NCBI RefSeq assembly: GCF_008386505.1 | Contig: NZ_VUNZ01000004.1 | Location: 310,001-374,000, forward strand | Source of the DNA: Chryseobacterium sediminis | Lineage (GTDB): Bacteria; Bacteroidota; Bacteroidia; Flavobacteriales; Weeksellaceae | Direction of reading: 5' to 3' | DNA: 64,000 nt | In this document: piece after piece, positions 50,655 to 60,118 of the stretch | How positions within the stretch are numbered: position 1 is the first letter of the stretch | Layout: each line of letters begins with the position of its first letter | Translations under genes and position numbers: made by a program | The notes under the pieces: model-generated | The model's database searches: none | What the model was told of the DNA's origin: nothing | Seen by the model: only the letters and a program-made list of their open reading frames with translations

Positions 50655-53060
50655 ATGAAAAATAAATTTCCTCAAGCAGCATATTATATAGGGTTATCAG
50701 TATTATTGACGAGTTGCCAGGTAAAACTGCCGTCAAAGAAAACCCCGGAACCGTCACAGTACGGGCAGGTGGACGCTTCCCCTGTCGTTAACGGTTATCC
50801 TAAAAAGTCAGCGCCATGGATCGTTATTTCAGACAGATCGAGAAATACGGCTTATCTGGATAAAGATGATGAAAAATCTTACAAAGAAGTAAAATTCCTT
50901 GAACCTTTAATGGTTTTAAAACATAGAGACGGAATGGTAAAAGTAGCGGAATATGTTCCGGATGCTTTAATGAAAAAAGTTTCATCAAAATCCATCAAAA
51001 CATACGGATGGATTCCTGAATCTGACCTTCTTCTCTGGAACAATGCTTTAAAAAGCGAAAAAACAGGATATCCTGTAAGAGTAGCCGTAGTGCCAAGTAA
51101 CAGCGAAGTTATCAGAAATGCCGAAAGATACTATAAAAATGACTCTATTATGGTGTTTAATTCACCAAGTCTTATAGAAACAGCTAATGTAAAAATTCCA
51201 AACGGACAAATTGTATATGTCTACAAACAGGCTGAAAACAACAAGCGATTTTTGGTAGGTAAAAAACCTTCAATTGATATAGACAGCATCGGTAAAGGTC
51301 TTTACGGATGGGTAAGTTCTAACGTGATTTCCAGTTGGGGAGAACGTTCTGCCATAAAACTGAAAAATACAACAGGAATCAATGACTCTGCTTTAGGTAT
51401 CTATGAAGGATACCCGGGAGGATCAGGATCAGATGCTGAAAATAAAAAAGCAATTCTTCTTACAGACGTTAACAAAAGAACGCAGCTTGAGAATATTTTT
51501 CCTGTAAATCTTCCATTGGAACAAGCTCCAACTCCGGATTCAAAAACAAAATATTTTACCAATATTTTAGATTACAGCAAAAATTTTGTATCAAATGTAT
51601 TGGGTGAGCCTATTTATTTTGACCGTTACAGAGAGATTACAGAAAGAGATAAAAATATCAATATCGTTTTCGCATTGGATGTAAGTGCAGGAAATGCACC
51701 TTATGCACCTATTGTAAAATCATTACTACAGGATCTTCAGCTTAGATTTGAAAAACCATCTTATTTTAGCAATGTTAAATATGGAGTGGTGTTGTACAAA
51801 AATAATCCTTGCGGGGAAAATATTTCTGTATCCAACTTAAGTGCAGACTACAGCAAAATGACAGCGTTTATTGATCAGAAGACGAATGAGATGAATTGTG
51901 CTAGCAATAACGGGTATCAGCCGGTAGGTGAAGCTCTTACTGCAGCAGGGAACCTTCTTTCAAACGTACCTGATGAAACCAATATTGTAGTCACTGTGGG
52001 AACTTCTGCCAACCAAAGTGGAAATATGTACAGTGTGATCAGTTCACTTACTCAGGCTCAGGCAAGACTGATTATGTTCCAGACGAGTGCAAGATCTTCA
52101 GATACTTACAACGATTTCGTATTGATGGCAGAAAATGTTGTTACCAATACGGCCAAAAATATTGCTGAACTTAAAAAACAAAAGATCATCAACCAATATG
52201 ATGTTCTTACAAAGAATAACTTCAGTCTGGTAGAAGGTGATGCCGGATTCTTCTCGTTGGCTTACCCTAAACAGAGTATGTCTCAAGGGTTTGTGATCTT
52301 CCCGAAAAAAGGTGATATTACAACGCCAGGATTCCTGAAAAAGTCTGTTGACAGCCTTATTTCACAGGTTACTTTAGACAACCAGAATATTGATAAATCA
52401 CTTAATGAATATTTCCACTCATCAGTAGGTGCTGGAAAAACAGACGTTGATGTGAAATACAAATATCTTTATCCGGGACTTACCAATCCGGTTTCTGCAG
52501 GAATTGCGGCACAGTTGATCAACTATGGAAGCCCATTCCTTGTAAAAGGATATATTCCAAAAGATCTGAAAGATTTTACTCCGGGAATAGAAAAAGGAAT
52601 TCTTATCTCGGAATCGGAATATGATAACTTAAAAGCTTTCTATACCGAAGTATACAGAAATACTGAGGCAGACCGTCCAAGCTTTAATCAGGCGAAAGCA
52701 GTGAAAGAATATGTGAAGCTGCTGAAGAAATATAACCCTACTATAAAATTCCTGGATAAAGGCGCTCTTTACGAGCAGCCAATGTCTTACGCTATTGGAA
52801 TGAGTACAGGTTTTGATCTTTCTGAAGAAGAGCTGATGGCTAAATACAAACTGAAAGGCTGGAAAAAATCGAAAATTGTTCCTAGCGAAACTGTAAAAAA
52901 TTATTTCTACCACTACAAAAATCTAGCAGACAGAATGCTTGCCAACAGAAACAACCCGGCTGTAAAAATTCAGCAGAACGGGCAGACTTTCTACTGGCTT
53001 AATGAATACTTTACACCGTCAAGAATTCCGACAGAACAACCGGAATATACGAAGCACTAA
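50655..53060 (+). CDS. tssR: TssR-type T6SS lipoprotein
   Basis: 801 residues. Lipobox LLTSC. SH3-like region (residues 45-130, ending GWIPESDLLLW) and a second GWVSSNVISSWG copy; from residue 335 a von Willebrand A-like domain, NINIVFALDVSAGNAPYAPI...NIVVTVGTSANQSGN, whose metal site is altered (D342-V-S-A-G, where DxSxS is usual). The remaining 300 residues are unassigned. TssR is the large outer-membrane lipoprotein specific to subtype iii. Ends at a strong terminator, so it closes the tssO-P-R unit. Confidence 0.85.
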   Translation: MKNKFPQAAYYIGLSVLLTSCQVKLPSKKTPEPSQYGQVDASPVVNGYPKKSAPWIVISDRSRNTAYLDKDDEKSYKEVKFLEPLMVLKHRDGMVKVAEYVPDALMKKVSSKSIKTYGWIPESDLLLWNNALKSEKTGYPVRVAVVPSNSEVIRNAERYYKNDSIMVFNSPSLIETANVKIPNGQIVYVYKQAENNKRFLVGKKPSIDIDSIGKGLYGWVSSNVISSWGERSAIKLKNTTGINDSALGIYEGYPGGSGSDAENKKAILLTDVNKRTQLENIFPVNLPLEQAPTPDSKTKYFTNILDYSKNFVSNVLGEPIYFDRYREITERDKNINIVFALDVSAGNAPYAPIVKSLLQDLQLRFEKPSYFSNVKYGVVLYKNNPCGENISVSNLSADYSKMTAFIDQKTNEMNCASNNGYQPVGEALTAAGNLLSNVPDETNIVVTVGTSANQSGNMYSVISSLTQAQARLIMFQTSARSSDTYNDFVLMAENVVTNTAKNIAELKKQKIINQYDVLTKNNFSLVEGDAGFFSLAYPKQSMSQGFVIFPKKGDITTPGFLKKSVDSLISQVTLDNQNIDKSLNEYFHSSVGAGKTDVDVKYKYLYPGLTNPVSAGIAAQLINYGSPFLVKGYIPKDLKDFTPGIEKGILISESEYDNLKAFYTEVYRNTEADRPSFNQAKAVKEYVKLLKKYNPTIKFLDKGALYEQPMSYAIGMSTGFDLSEEELMAKYKLKGWKKSKIVPSETVKNYFYHYKNLADRMLANRNNPAVKIQQNGQTFYWLNEYFTPSRIPTEQPEYTKH

Positions 53061-53080
53061 GAATTTATTTTTATCATATC

Positions 53081-53111
53081 AAAAGCAGGAGTACACACTT
53101 CTGCTTTTTTT
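53081..53111 (+). terminator. terminator after tssR
   Basis: Stem aaaagcaggagt / acttctgctttt with following T run. Confidence 0.85.
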
Positions 53112-53161
53112 GTGTCCAGACACAGGAAGTAAAAAGTTTGAAACACTTAAACTTTGAATTC

Positions 53162-53186
53162 AAAATTCACAGAAAAGCGAATTGAC
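53162..53186. repeat. intergenic repeat copy related to 27614-27640
   Basis: aaaattcacagaaaagcgaattgac matches the reverse complement of the 27.6-kb segment, with a gcgaag/gaaaag difference. It lies between tssR and the tssD promoter. Confidence 0.55.
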
Positions 53187-53316
53187 AAGTCATAATTCAC
53201 CTTTAATTTCTCATTTATCTCTCTTTATGGTGTAAAACTATTTTTTATCTTAAAATTGGGATTTAATTTAAAGTACTGTATTGATGGGTGTTGTGATGTT
53301 GTGTGTAAATCTATTG

Positions 53317-53409
53317 TCGTAGAATTACGACAAGAAATCGTAGAACTACTACAATTTCTCAGATTTATATTGAAAAGTTTTTTTTAGCGAAAAAGAGCCT
53401 CTATATTTG
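53317..53409 (+). promoter_or_regulatory. tssD promoter with two 14-bp dyads
   Basis: Dyad tcgtagaattacga at 53317-53330 (a perfect palindromic pair tcgta / tacga) and tcgtagaactacta at 53338-53351, start-to-start 21 bp. -7 element TATATTTG at 53402-53409, 53 bp before the ATG; no good -33. The same block stands before the second tssD. Such dyads, two helical turns apart, are typical of NarL/LuxR-type activators. Confidence 0.75.
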
Positions 53410-53461
53410 CTAAACAATCACCGAATCACAAAATATTACTAACGATTAAAATTTACTAATC

Positions 53462-53869
53462 ATGGCCGAAAGAAATTCAAGAGGAATCTTAAAATTCAAC
53501 AACGGTGAAGGACAGAAGCTGTTAAAAATGAACTACAGCGTATCCAGATCTACAGATGTATCAGGACGTGTAGCATCAGATCCTTCTAATGCACTTATCA
53601 AAGTAACAGTAGAGGCTACTGAGAAATCTGATATTCTTGAAAGTTTGCTAAATGGTAAATACAAACCTACAGTAGGAGAAATCACTTTCAACAAATCTCA
53701 CGAAGAAGGAACACTGATTACTTTGAACTGGCAGAACGGATATGTAATTCAGCATCAGGTTGATTTTGATGCAATAGACAGTAATAGCATGCTGATCAGC
53801 TTTGTAGTAAGTGCTGAAACTATTGACTATGGTACATCTCAGTACGCTGGACTTTGGCCGTCAAGCTAA
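53462..53869 (+). CDS. tssD: TssD (Hcp) tube protein of subtype iii T6SS
   Basis: 135 residues; MAERNSRGILKFNNGEGQKLLKMNYSVSRSTDVSGR is the recognisable Bacteroidetes TssD start, followed by alternating strands. Hexameric rings stack into the tube propelled out of the cell. Flanked by its own promoter and terminator, so transcribed on its own, as expected for a protein needed in large amount. A second, nearly identical copy starts at 63892. Confidence 0.9.
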   Translation: MAERNSRGILKFNNGEGQKLLKMNYSVSRSTDVSGRVASDPSNALIKVTVEATEKSDILESLLNGKYKPTVGEITFNKSHEEGTLITLNWQNGYVIQHQVDFDAIDSNSMLISFVVSAETIDYGTSQYAGLWPSS

Positions 53870-53900
53870 AATTTACACACATTATCAACATTCATAAGAA

Positions 53901-53935
53901 AAAAGACTGTCCCTATTTAAGGCGGTCTTTTTTTG
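53901..53935 (+). terminator. terminator after tssD
   Basis: Stem aaaagactgtcc / ggcggtctttt (one G-U) then a T-rich run. Confidence 0.8.
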
Positions 53936-54032
53936 CCTGAATGAAAACTTATACCAGAAAATTTTACTCTAACATACTTATATAATCTCTGTTATATAAA
54001 ATATTGTTATCTTTAATACAAACACAAAGCAT

Positions 54033-55961
54033 ATGAAAACCGAATCAAAGACAAAAGGATCTTCTTTCCGTCCGTCACAAAATGCAGACGGAATATCCGA
54101 GAATCATCATGCAGGAATCAACCGACTGGTTAAATTGTCACTGGTTGTGGAAGGTAAAATTATTAAGTACTATAAACATTTCACTCTTAAACAAAAAGCT
54201 AGCCACCACCACGAGTTCAGTCTTACTCTTGCCCATGATGCATTGGGAGACAGACAGAGCCACACCCTTGAAGAAGCTAATAAATTTTTGGGAAAACGCC
54301 TTACTGCCGTTATTTCTTACAAAGATATTGAGAAAAGTCCCGAAAGAAACTTTGTCGGGATCATTACCAAAGTAGGATTCAGCCAGGAGAAAATGAGTCT
54401 TGGAAATATTGTGCTTTCCGGATACAGCCCGACAATTTTACTGGACGGAGCCCCGCATATCCAGAGTTTTGGCGGCGGACAATCTGTCAATATGGGAATT
54501 ATAGCTGAAGAAGTAATCAAACAGGGAATTGATAAAGAACGATTTGATATAAGGATTGATACAAACGATTATTCCCAGATCATTTACAGCAGCCAATATA
54601 ATGAAACCCATTACAATTATCTGGCAAGGATGGCAGAAGCTTATGGAGAACAATTTTATTATGATGGAGAGGTACTGCACTTCGGAAAACTTCCTCCACA
54701 GAATAAACCTATCAAACTGCTTTACGGAAGCAATGCAGATCATGTAAAAGTAGAGCTAAAAGCTGTACATACAAAACCTCAATACTACGGCTACAACAGC
54801 AGTAAAAACGAAAAACTGACTTCCGGAGAAACTCCTGTAAGTCATTTGGGCGATCTTGCCAATACTGCATACAGTCATAACGATAAAATATATAAAACTC
54901 CGGCACTTCAGATAGCACCTATTAAAGCGACAACTCATCTGGATGTAGAACACTCCCAAAGAAGTACTTCAGGAAGCGAAGCGGTAAATGTATTTTCCGT
55001 TTCCGGATCTACAACAGTTCCGTTTTTACATCCGGGATGTATTGTGGATATTCACATGAGAAAGCCGGACAGCAATGAAACGTCATATTTTACCAAAGTG
55101 ATGGTAACAGAAGCTGTTCATGAAATTGATACCATCGGACATTATTCAGGAACTTTTGAATCTATTGCAGCAGATACTGGTTTTTTACCTAAACCGGAAT
55201 TTAATGTACCTGCTGCACAACCACAGATTGCAACCGTAATTTCAAATACCGATCCGGAGGGGCAGGGAAGAGTTCAGGTGAGATTTGACTGGCAGATGAA
55301 TGATACCACCCACTTTGTCCGCGTCATGAGCCCTGATGCGGGAGGAACAGATCAGATAACTCAAAACCGTGGGTATGTAGCTATTCCTGAAGTAGGAGAC
55401 CAGGTGATGGTCAATTTTGTTCACAGCCACCCTGACAGACCTTTTGTGATGGGAGGAATGTTTCATGGCGGAATAGGTCTTGGGGGAGGTGCAGACAACC
55501 GCGTAAAGTCTATCCAAACGAGAAGCGGCCACAGAATTGTTTTCACAGAAGATGAGAGTATCATTATTACAGATAAAAGCGGTAATGAGATTCATTTGGA
55601 TACTACCGGAAGCAATATTAATATTACAGCACCGGAAACGATTAATATTAATGCAAAAAATATAAATATAAGTGCTTCAGAGAATATTACATCTACAGCA
55701 GGATTAAATATTACAGAAGGGGCAGGAGTAAATCATATGAGTACCGCCGGAGGAATGATGATGCAGAATGCTGTGTTGGATTATTCTTTAATGGCTGCTA
55801 ATATTTTGAAAGTGGCAAAAGGAGATATTTCTTCTGAGTCTACAAATGTGAAAAGAAACGCAAGTAAAGATATAGAAGTTATTTCTGCTGAAGGTACGAT
55901 TCATCATAATGCCCAGAAAGAAGTAAAAAATAATAGCGGAGAAAAAGGAGCTAACTATTAA
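54033..55961 (+). CDS. tssI: VgrG (TssI) spike protein
   Basis: 642 residues. gp27-like base (residues 30-380, with FRPSQNADG..., LARMAEAYGEQFYYDGEVLHFG), then the gp5 OB-fold: ATVISNTDPEGQGRVQVRFDW and GYVAIPEVGDQVMVNFVHSHPDRPFVMGGMFHG. From about residue 520 comes a repetitive beta-helical stalk (INITAPETININAKNINISASENIT). Forms the trimeric spike tip carrying the cargo. It leads the vgrG-effector-lipoprotein module, 9 bp before the effector. Confidence 0.92.
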   Translation: MKTESKTKGSSFRPSQNADGISENHHAGINRLVKLSLVVEGKIIKYYKHFTLKQKASHHHEFSLTLAHDALGDRQSHTLEEANKFLGKRLTAVISYKDIEKSPERNFVGIITKVGFSQEKMSLGNIVLSGYSPTILLDGAPHIQSFGGGQSVNMGIIAEEVIKQGIDKERFDIRIDTNDYSQIIYSSQYNETHYNYLARMAEAYGEQFYYDGEVLHFGKLPPQNKPIKLLYGSNADHVKVELKAVHTKPQYYGYNSSKNEKLTSGETPVSHLGDLANTAYSHNDKIYKTPALQIAPIKATTHLDVEHSQRSTSGSEAVNVFSVSGSTTVPFLHPGCIVDIHMRKPDSNETSYFTKVMVTEAVHEIDTIGHYSGTFESIAADTGFLPKPEFNVPAAQPQIATVISNTDPEGQGRVQVRFDWQMNDTTHFVRVMSPDAGGTDQITQNRGYVAIPEVGDQVMVNFVHSHPDRPFVMGGMFHGGIGLGGGADNRVKSIQTRSGHRIVFTEDESIIITDKSGNEIHLDTTGSNINITAPETININAKNINISASENITSTAGLNITEGAGVNHMSTAGGMMMQNAVLDYSLMAANILKVAKGDISSESTNVKRNASKDIEVISAEGTIHHNAQKEVKNNSGEKGANY

Positions 55962-55970
55962 TTTGATATC

Positions 55971-57818
55971 ATGGGAAATATTACAGAAATAGCAGGTGGA
56001 AAGATATCTGAATTATCAACCCAGGAGATTGAAAATAATGCCGGAAACTTTATCAGTAATTTCGCTTCAAAATTTATAAAACAAAAAGGTGATCAGCAAG
56101 GAGTTACTTATGACAATCCTCCTGGGGATGAAAGAAAAGTTAAAAATTCAATAAAAGGACTGGCCATTTTCCGGAGGAAAAGCAATTATTCTGCTCAACC
56201 AGACTTTGGCTTTGATTGGTATGCAGGAGAAAACTACGAGACAACGTATAGTGAGCCGTTTAATTATGAAAACCTGGTGCTGGATGGGGTTGACAGCCTT
56301 AAAAAAGAATATGCTCCCCATTTAAAACATATTTCTTTGGGAGAGTTTGGTTATATTAACGTAGGTTCCAATAGTGGAAAATCAGGGTTGAATATCAATG
56401 GGAAACCCTATTTTGTTCCCTGGTTTTCTGGTTTTGCAAAAGACGGATCGGGCAGTAGCAAGAGCTATGAACTTGATGTATTTTTCAATATTGAAGAACC
56501 TGTAGAAGGAAGAATAGATATAGACAGTGATGCCAAAGAGATAGAAATAGAATTTACAGATGAAGGGGGCAGCAGCTTTGAAATATCAGAAAGTACTCCA
56601 AAACAGTTCAGTAAAAATATTAAAATTACATTTTTAGATTATATTGCGGAAAGTACATGTATAATCATTACATTTCATAAAAAGTCTGAAGAAGAAAAAG
56701 CTGAAGAAAAACAATGGAAAGAAGATAAGGCTGCAGGAAAAAAAGTAGATTCAATGCCAACCATTTATATCACCGCAGGTGAATTGATGGGAATGCTTAA
56801 TGTTTACAATAACAGTATAGAATATGATTTGAATGTCCGTTATGTAAAAGTTCACTTTAAAGGCTGGATCAAAGTGGACGGATATGATGAAAAAATATAT
56901 CTGTCAAAAAGAAACGGCACTTCCTTACCTGATTATTTCGAAGATAAAGATATTATTAAAAGACAACAGAAGCTCCAGAAACAAAAAGCCGAACTTGAAG
57001 CCGAATTGGCGGAGGTGCAAAGTGGTAAAACAGGCTGGTTCAGCAGCAGTGAAGAAACATTACAGAAAAAAATTGTTGAGAAAAATGAAGCTATTCTTAA
57101 AATTGATATTCAGAATAAAGCGAGATTAAAAATAAACCAAGAACTGAACACTTATGAATTTAATACGTTAGAAACTAAGTTTAGCAGTTCATTTCTCAAA
57201 ACTTATGAACAAAAAATTAAAGATACTTTCTCTCAAACATTAAGCCACTTCAAAATAGATAAAGAAGAGTATCTGGAGGCAGATTTTGATAATATGGATG
57301 ATGATCTGTATTTGAAAAAAAATGGTGCAAGCTGGGAATTGATGGAAGACGGAATATTTTCTGATAAAGGAGATGCAGGATATGTGCAAAACTATTTGGA
57401 AAAAATATACAGGGAAAATAATCCCGGTTATGAAGATACCATTGTATTTTTTGTTCCTTTTGATATTGATGATTTATTTGGTAAATCTGAAAGCATAATG
57501 GCCGGTGCAGATAATGTGATCGTAGGACCAGCAATTATGGCAAAAAAGGATTGGATAACCATTCCTCATGAAGTAGCACACTCGTTGGGTCTGGCCCATT
57601 CTTTTCCTGATTCGGGATCAAATAAATTTGCAGGATTTTTTGAAGATTTTGTAAAAGCAGGGCATCTCTTCAAGCAAGGAAAAACAGAAAATGTAATGGA
57701 TTATATTTATGGAGATGTATTGATCACTTTTTGGAAATGGCAATGGGATAGGATTCATAAAGACTCGGATGATATGAAAGCAATAGATAAATTGAAAAAA
57801 AATGAAACTGAAAAATAA
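55971..57818 (+). CDS. putative T6SS effector with metzincin-type zinc-protease domain
   Basis: 615 residues, no signal peptide. The N-terminus ITEIAGGKISELSTQEIENNAG resembles the tail of VgrG and other cargo of subtype iii systems. The middle has a charged coiled coil (about 325-385, KQKAELEAELAEVQ). The C-terminus holds HEVAHSLGLAH (His533, Glu534, His537, His543), the full HExxHxxGxxH zinc site of metzincins, and a Met-turn VMDY (Met576). It immediately follows vgrG and overlaps the next gene by 17 bp, the arrangement of effector and immunity genes. Target unknown: protein or peptidoglycan-linked peptide in a rival's periplasm is likely. Confidence 0.8.
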   Translation: MGNITEIAGGKISELSTQEIENNAGNFISNFASKFIKQKGDQQGVTYDNPPGDERKVKNSIKGLAIFRRKSNYSAQPDFGFDWYAGENYETTYSEPFNYENLVLDGVDSLKKEYAPHLKHISLGEFGYINVGSNSGKSGLNINGKPYFVPWFSGFAKDGSGSSKSYELDVFFNIEEPVEGRIDIDSDAKEIEIEFTDEGGSSFEISESTPKQFSKNIKITFLDYIAESTCIIITFHKKSEEEKAEEKQWKEDKAAGKKVDSMPTIYITAGELMGMLNVYNNSIEYDLNVRYVKVHFKGWIKVDGYDEKIYLSKRNGTSLPDYFEDKDIIKRQQKLQKQKAELEAELAEVQSGKTGWFSSSEETLQKKIVEKNEAILKIDIQNKARLKINQELNTYEFNTLETKFSSSFLKTYEQKIKDTFSQTLSHFKIDKEEYLEADFDNMDDDLYLKKNGASWELMEDGIFSDKGDAGYVQNYLEKIYRENNPGYEDTIVFFVPFDIDDLFGKSESIMAGADNVIVGPAIMAKKDWITIPHEVAHSLGLAHSFPDSGSNKFAGFFEDFVKAGHLFKQGKTENVMDYIYGDVLITFWKWQWDRIHKDSDDMKAIDKLKKNETEK

Positions 57819-59067
57819 GAAGTCCATCATCTTTAAGATGTTAGTTTTTATTGGCATAGTAATAAGTTGTCATTCAAATAGTCAAAATATGCAGGAATAT
57901 AATAAAGAGGTTGAAAAGTTCAGCACCAGAGAACTGTACCCCAACCAGAAGAGTGCTTATGAGAAAAATGGAGATCTGGTATTGTTTTATCTACCCGGCA
58001 AACTGCATGAAAGGTATGCGAAAGTTGATCTGAAATCGCATGTTTTTGATATAAAGTATTCAATGTTTCTGAATACGGATGATCTGTTGGAGATTAATCA
58101 TTTCAAATATTTTTTACCCAAAAAGTATTCTACTTTTTATAAATATCCTATTGGAAGAAGCGGAACGGCAGGAGGTGATTTCTTTACACTTATAGAATTT
58201 AATGAGCTTGGGCTCGTTAAAAGTATCGAAAAAAATCTTCCGGATGCCAAAAACAAATATCTGTATCACTACAATAAGTATGGTCAGTTATTGCGGATAG
58301 CTGAAGATAAAATGATTGATAAAATCTTATTGGAGAATATATATGATGAAAACGGAAGACTCATTTCTCAAAAGAAGAATACCAGAGATATACAGTCGGA
58401 AAGAGAATTTTCTTATGATAAAAATGATAATATTCTGGTAGAAAACATAAAAGAAAAAATAATAGCACCTAACGGTAAAGTGGTAAAAAATGAAACTTAT
58501 ACTTTGCACTATCGATATGGCAGTAAAGGACAAATAGTAAGAAAATACACTGAAAATGAAAATCATGTTGTTGAATTTCAGTACGACCCGACAAGTGATA
58601 CTCTTATGAATATTGTTGAATATTACGGAATTTCAGATAAAGGGGATGCGAAAAAATGGGTAAATCATTTTACGAAGACAACTTACACCTATAATAAAGA
58701 TCAGATTACGGGAGAGAACAAGTATGAATATAATATTGTAAATGCTTCGGTTCTTGCAGATAAAAAATGGACCCCAATATCTGTAGAACAACAGAAAGCA
58801 TTAGCCTGGAAGAAATTTAAAGAAGAATCTGAAACACCACTGTCAGAAATTGAAAAAAAATATCAATATGAGACAAGTGCAATTCATACTGAAATCAATA
58901 CCTATAATTTTTCCAACCAGTTTAAGAATGGAAAAACAGAAATAAATAAAGAACTTGTCGATTCGGAAAAAATTAAGTTTATACTGGACAATAACGGAAG
59001 GATAACTCAGAAAGAAATTAGTAATACCAAAAAAAATAGCTCAGAAGTGCAAGTGTTTTATTATTAA
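57802..59067 (+). CDS. lipoprotein overlapping the metzincin gene; candidate immunity protein
   Basis: 421 residues. MKLKNKKSIIFKMLVFIGIVISCHS gives a basic start, hydrophobic stretch and lipobox VISC (Cys23), so lipid-anchored in the periplasm or outer membrane. Start at 57802 lies inside the effector's last codons (17-bp overlap); a start at codon 13 is possible. Residues 145-330 have repeated RHS/YD-like units (YLYHYNKYGQLLRIAEDK, NIYDENGRLISQKK, EFSYDKNDNILVENI, YRYGSKGQIVRKYTEN). No enzyme motif. The site and overlap suit immunity against a periplasmic protease effector. Confidence 0.7.
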   Translation: MKLKNKKSIIFKMLVFIGIVISCHSNSQNMQEYNKEVEKFSTRELYPNQKSAYEKNGDLVLFYLPGKLHERYAKVDLKSHVFDIKYSMFLNTDDLLEINHFKYFLPKKYSTFYKYPIGRSGTAGGDFFTLIEFNELGLVKSIEKNLPDAKNKYLYHYNKYGQLLRIAEDKMIDKILLENIYDENGRLISQKKNTRDIQSEREFSYDKNDNILVENIKEKIIAPNGKVVKNETYTLHYRYGSKGQIVRKYTENENHVVEFQYDPTSDTLMNIVEYYGISDKGDAKKWVNHFTKTTYTYNKDQITGENKYEYNIVNASVLADKKWTPISVEQQKALAWKKFKEESETPLSEIEKKYQYETSAIHTEINTYNFSNQFKNGKTEINKELVDSEKIKFILDNNGRITQKEISNTKKNSSEVQVFYY

Positions 59068-59184
59068 GCTTCTCTAAAAATGAATATCTTACAACGGTTT
59101 TAAATAATGTCTGATTATTAAAAATGATCAATACAAAACCTGCTTTTTGTAAAAGCACCTTAAACTAAATAACCTCAAACCTCA

Positions 59185-59856
59185 ATGAACAAAATCACGG
59201 ATCACTTAAAATATTTATCCAAACTATCCGCAGCATTCGTCCTCAGTATATTTAAAATTTATGCAATAGGACTTATTTCCACCATTGTTACCCTGATCCT
59301 GGGAATTTATATTTTGTCTGATCGTTTAGGCCCGTCATTGGGACATACAGGAGCTGTTGCATTTTTAATAACGACAATTAAAGCGAAGCCTGTTTCGGCA
59401 GTTATATTTTATTTGTTGATGATTATTGCTCCGTTTTTAACCATTGTTTTTGCTTCAAAATATGCAATGTCTGTAGTGATCAGTAAACTCCTTCAGGATC
59501 ATTCCAAAACTATTGTAGTGCCGTTTATAGATAAAGTAATTGGGATTTTTAAAGCGAAACAGCCAACAGTAATTCGTACAAGTGCTGATTTTGCAATCGC
59601 TAAAGTAAAGCTCCTGAATGAGTTTAGAAACAGTTCAGAAAACAAAATACTTAAACGAATTTTAGGCTATGCTTTAAATAAAATAAAATTCGACGAACTG
59701 AACCTGGGAGATGAGAATGCAGACTTTTCCGAAATTATCAAAACTACATTGATTGAAAAATTGCATGAACTGGCAGAACCATCAGCGATGTTATTTTATA
59801 TCTACATCGGACTGCAGTGGATCAGTTTGATTTTATTATACTTTTTGAATATTTAA
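59185..59856 (+). CDS. membrane protein of unknown function in the T6SS module
   Basis: 223 residues. Membrane segments near residues 14-50, 60-90 and 203-222, with a soluble middle of about 100 residues. I do not recognise it. It lies between the lipoprotein and clpV on the same strand, 117 bp after the former and 262 bp before the latter; it could be a second immunity or module-specific protein, or unrelated. Confidence 0.65.
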   Translation: MNKITDHLKYLSKLSAAFVLSIFKIYAIGLISTIVTLILGIYILSDRLGPSLGHTGAVAFLITTIKAKPVSAVIFYLLMIIAPFLTIVFASKYAMSVVISKLLQDHSKTIVVPFIDKVIGIFKAKQPTVIRTSADFAIAKVKLLNEFRNSSENKILKRILGYALNKIKFDELNLGDENADFSEIIKTTLIEKLHELAEPSAMLFYIYIGLQWISLILLYFLNI

Positions 59857-60118
59857 AAGTAAAAAGAAGACTTAGAATGGAAATTTGTTATAAGATTCAA
59901 CCACCAGAATCAGGTGTAAAAACAAAAAAACACCGTTGTTACTTCTCTAATTGAAGAATTAACTATCTTTATATCGTTTAGAATAAAATAATTAATTTTA
60001 GCTACACAAAAAGAAGGACTTTTGATTCTCTTACGGAAAGGGATGAAAAATACAGACAATACCATCAAATCTGCATCGTAAAACAGAACGCAAATATATT
60101 AATATAAGAAAATTATAA

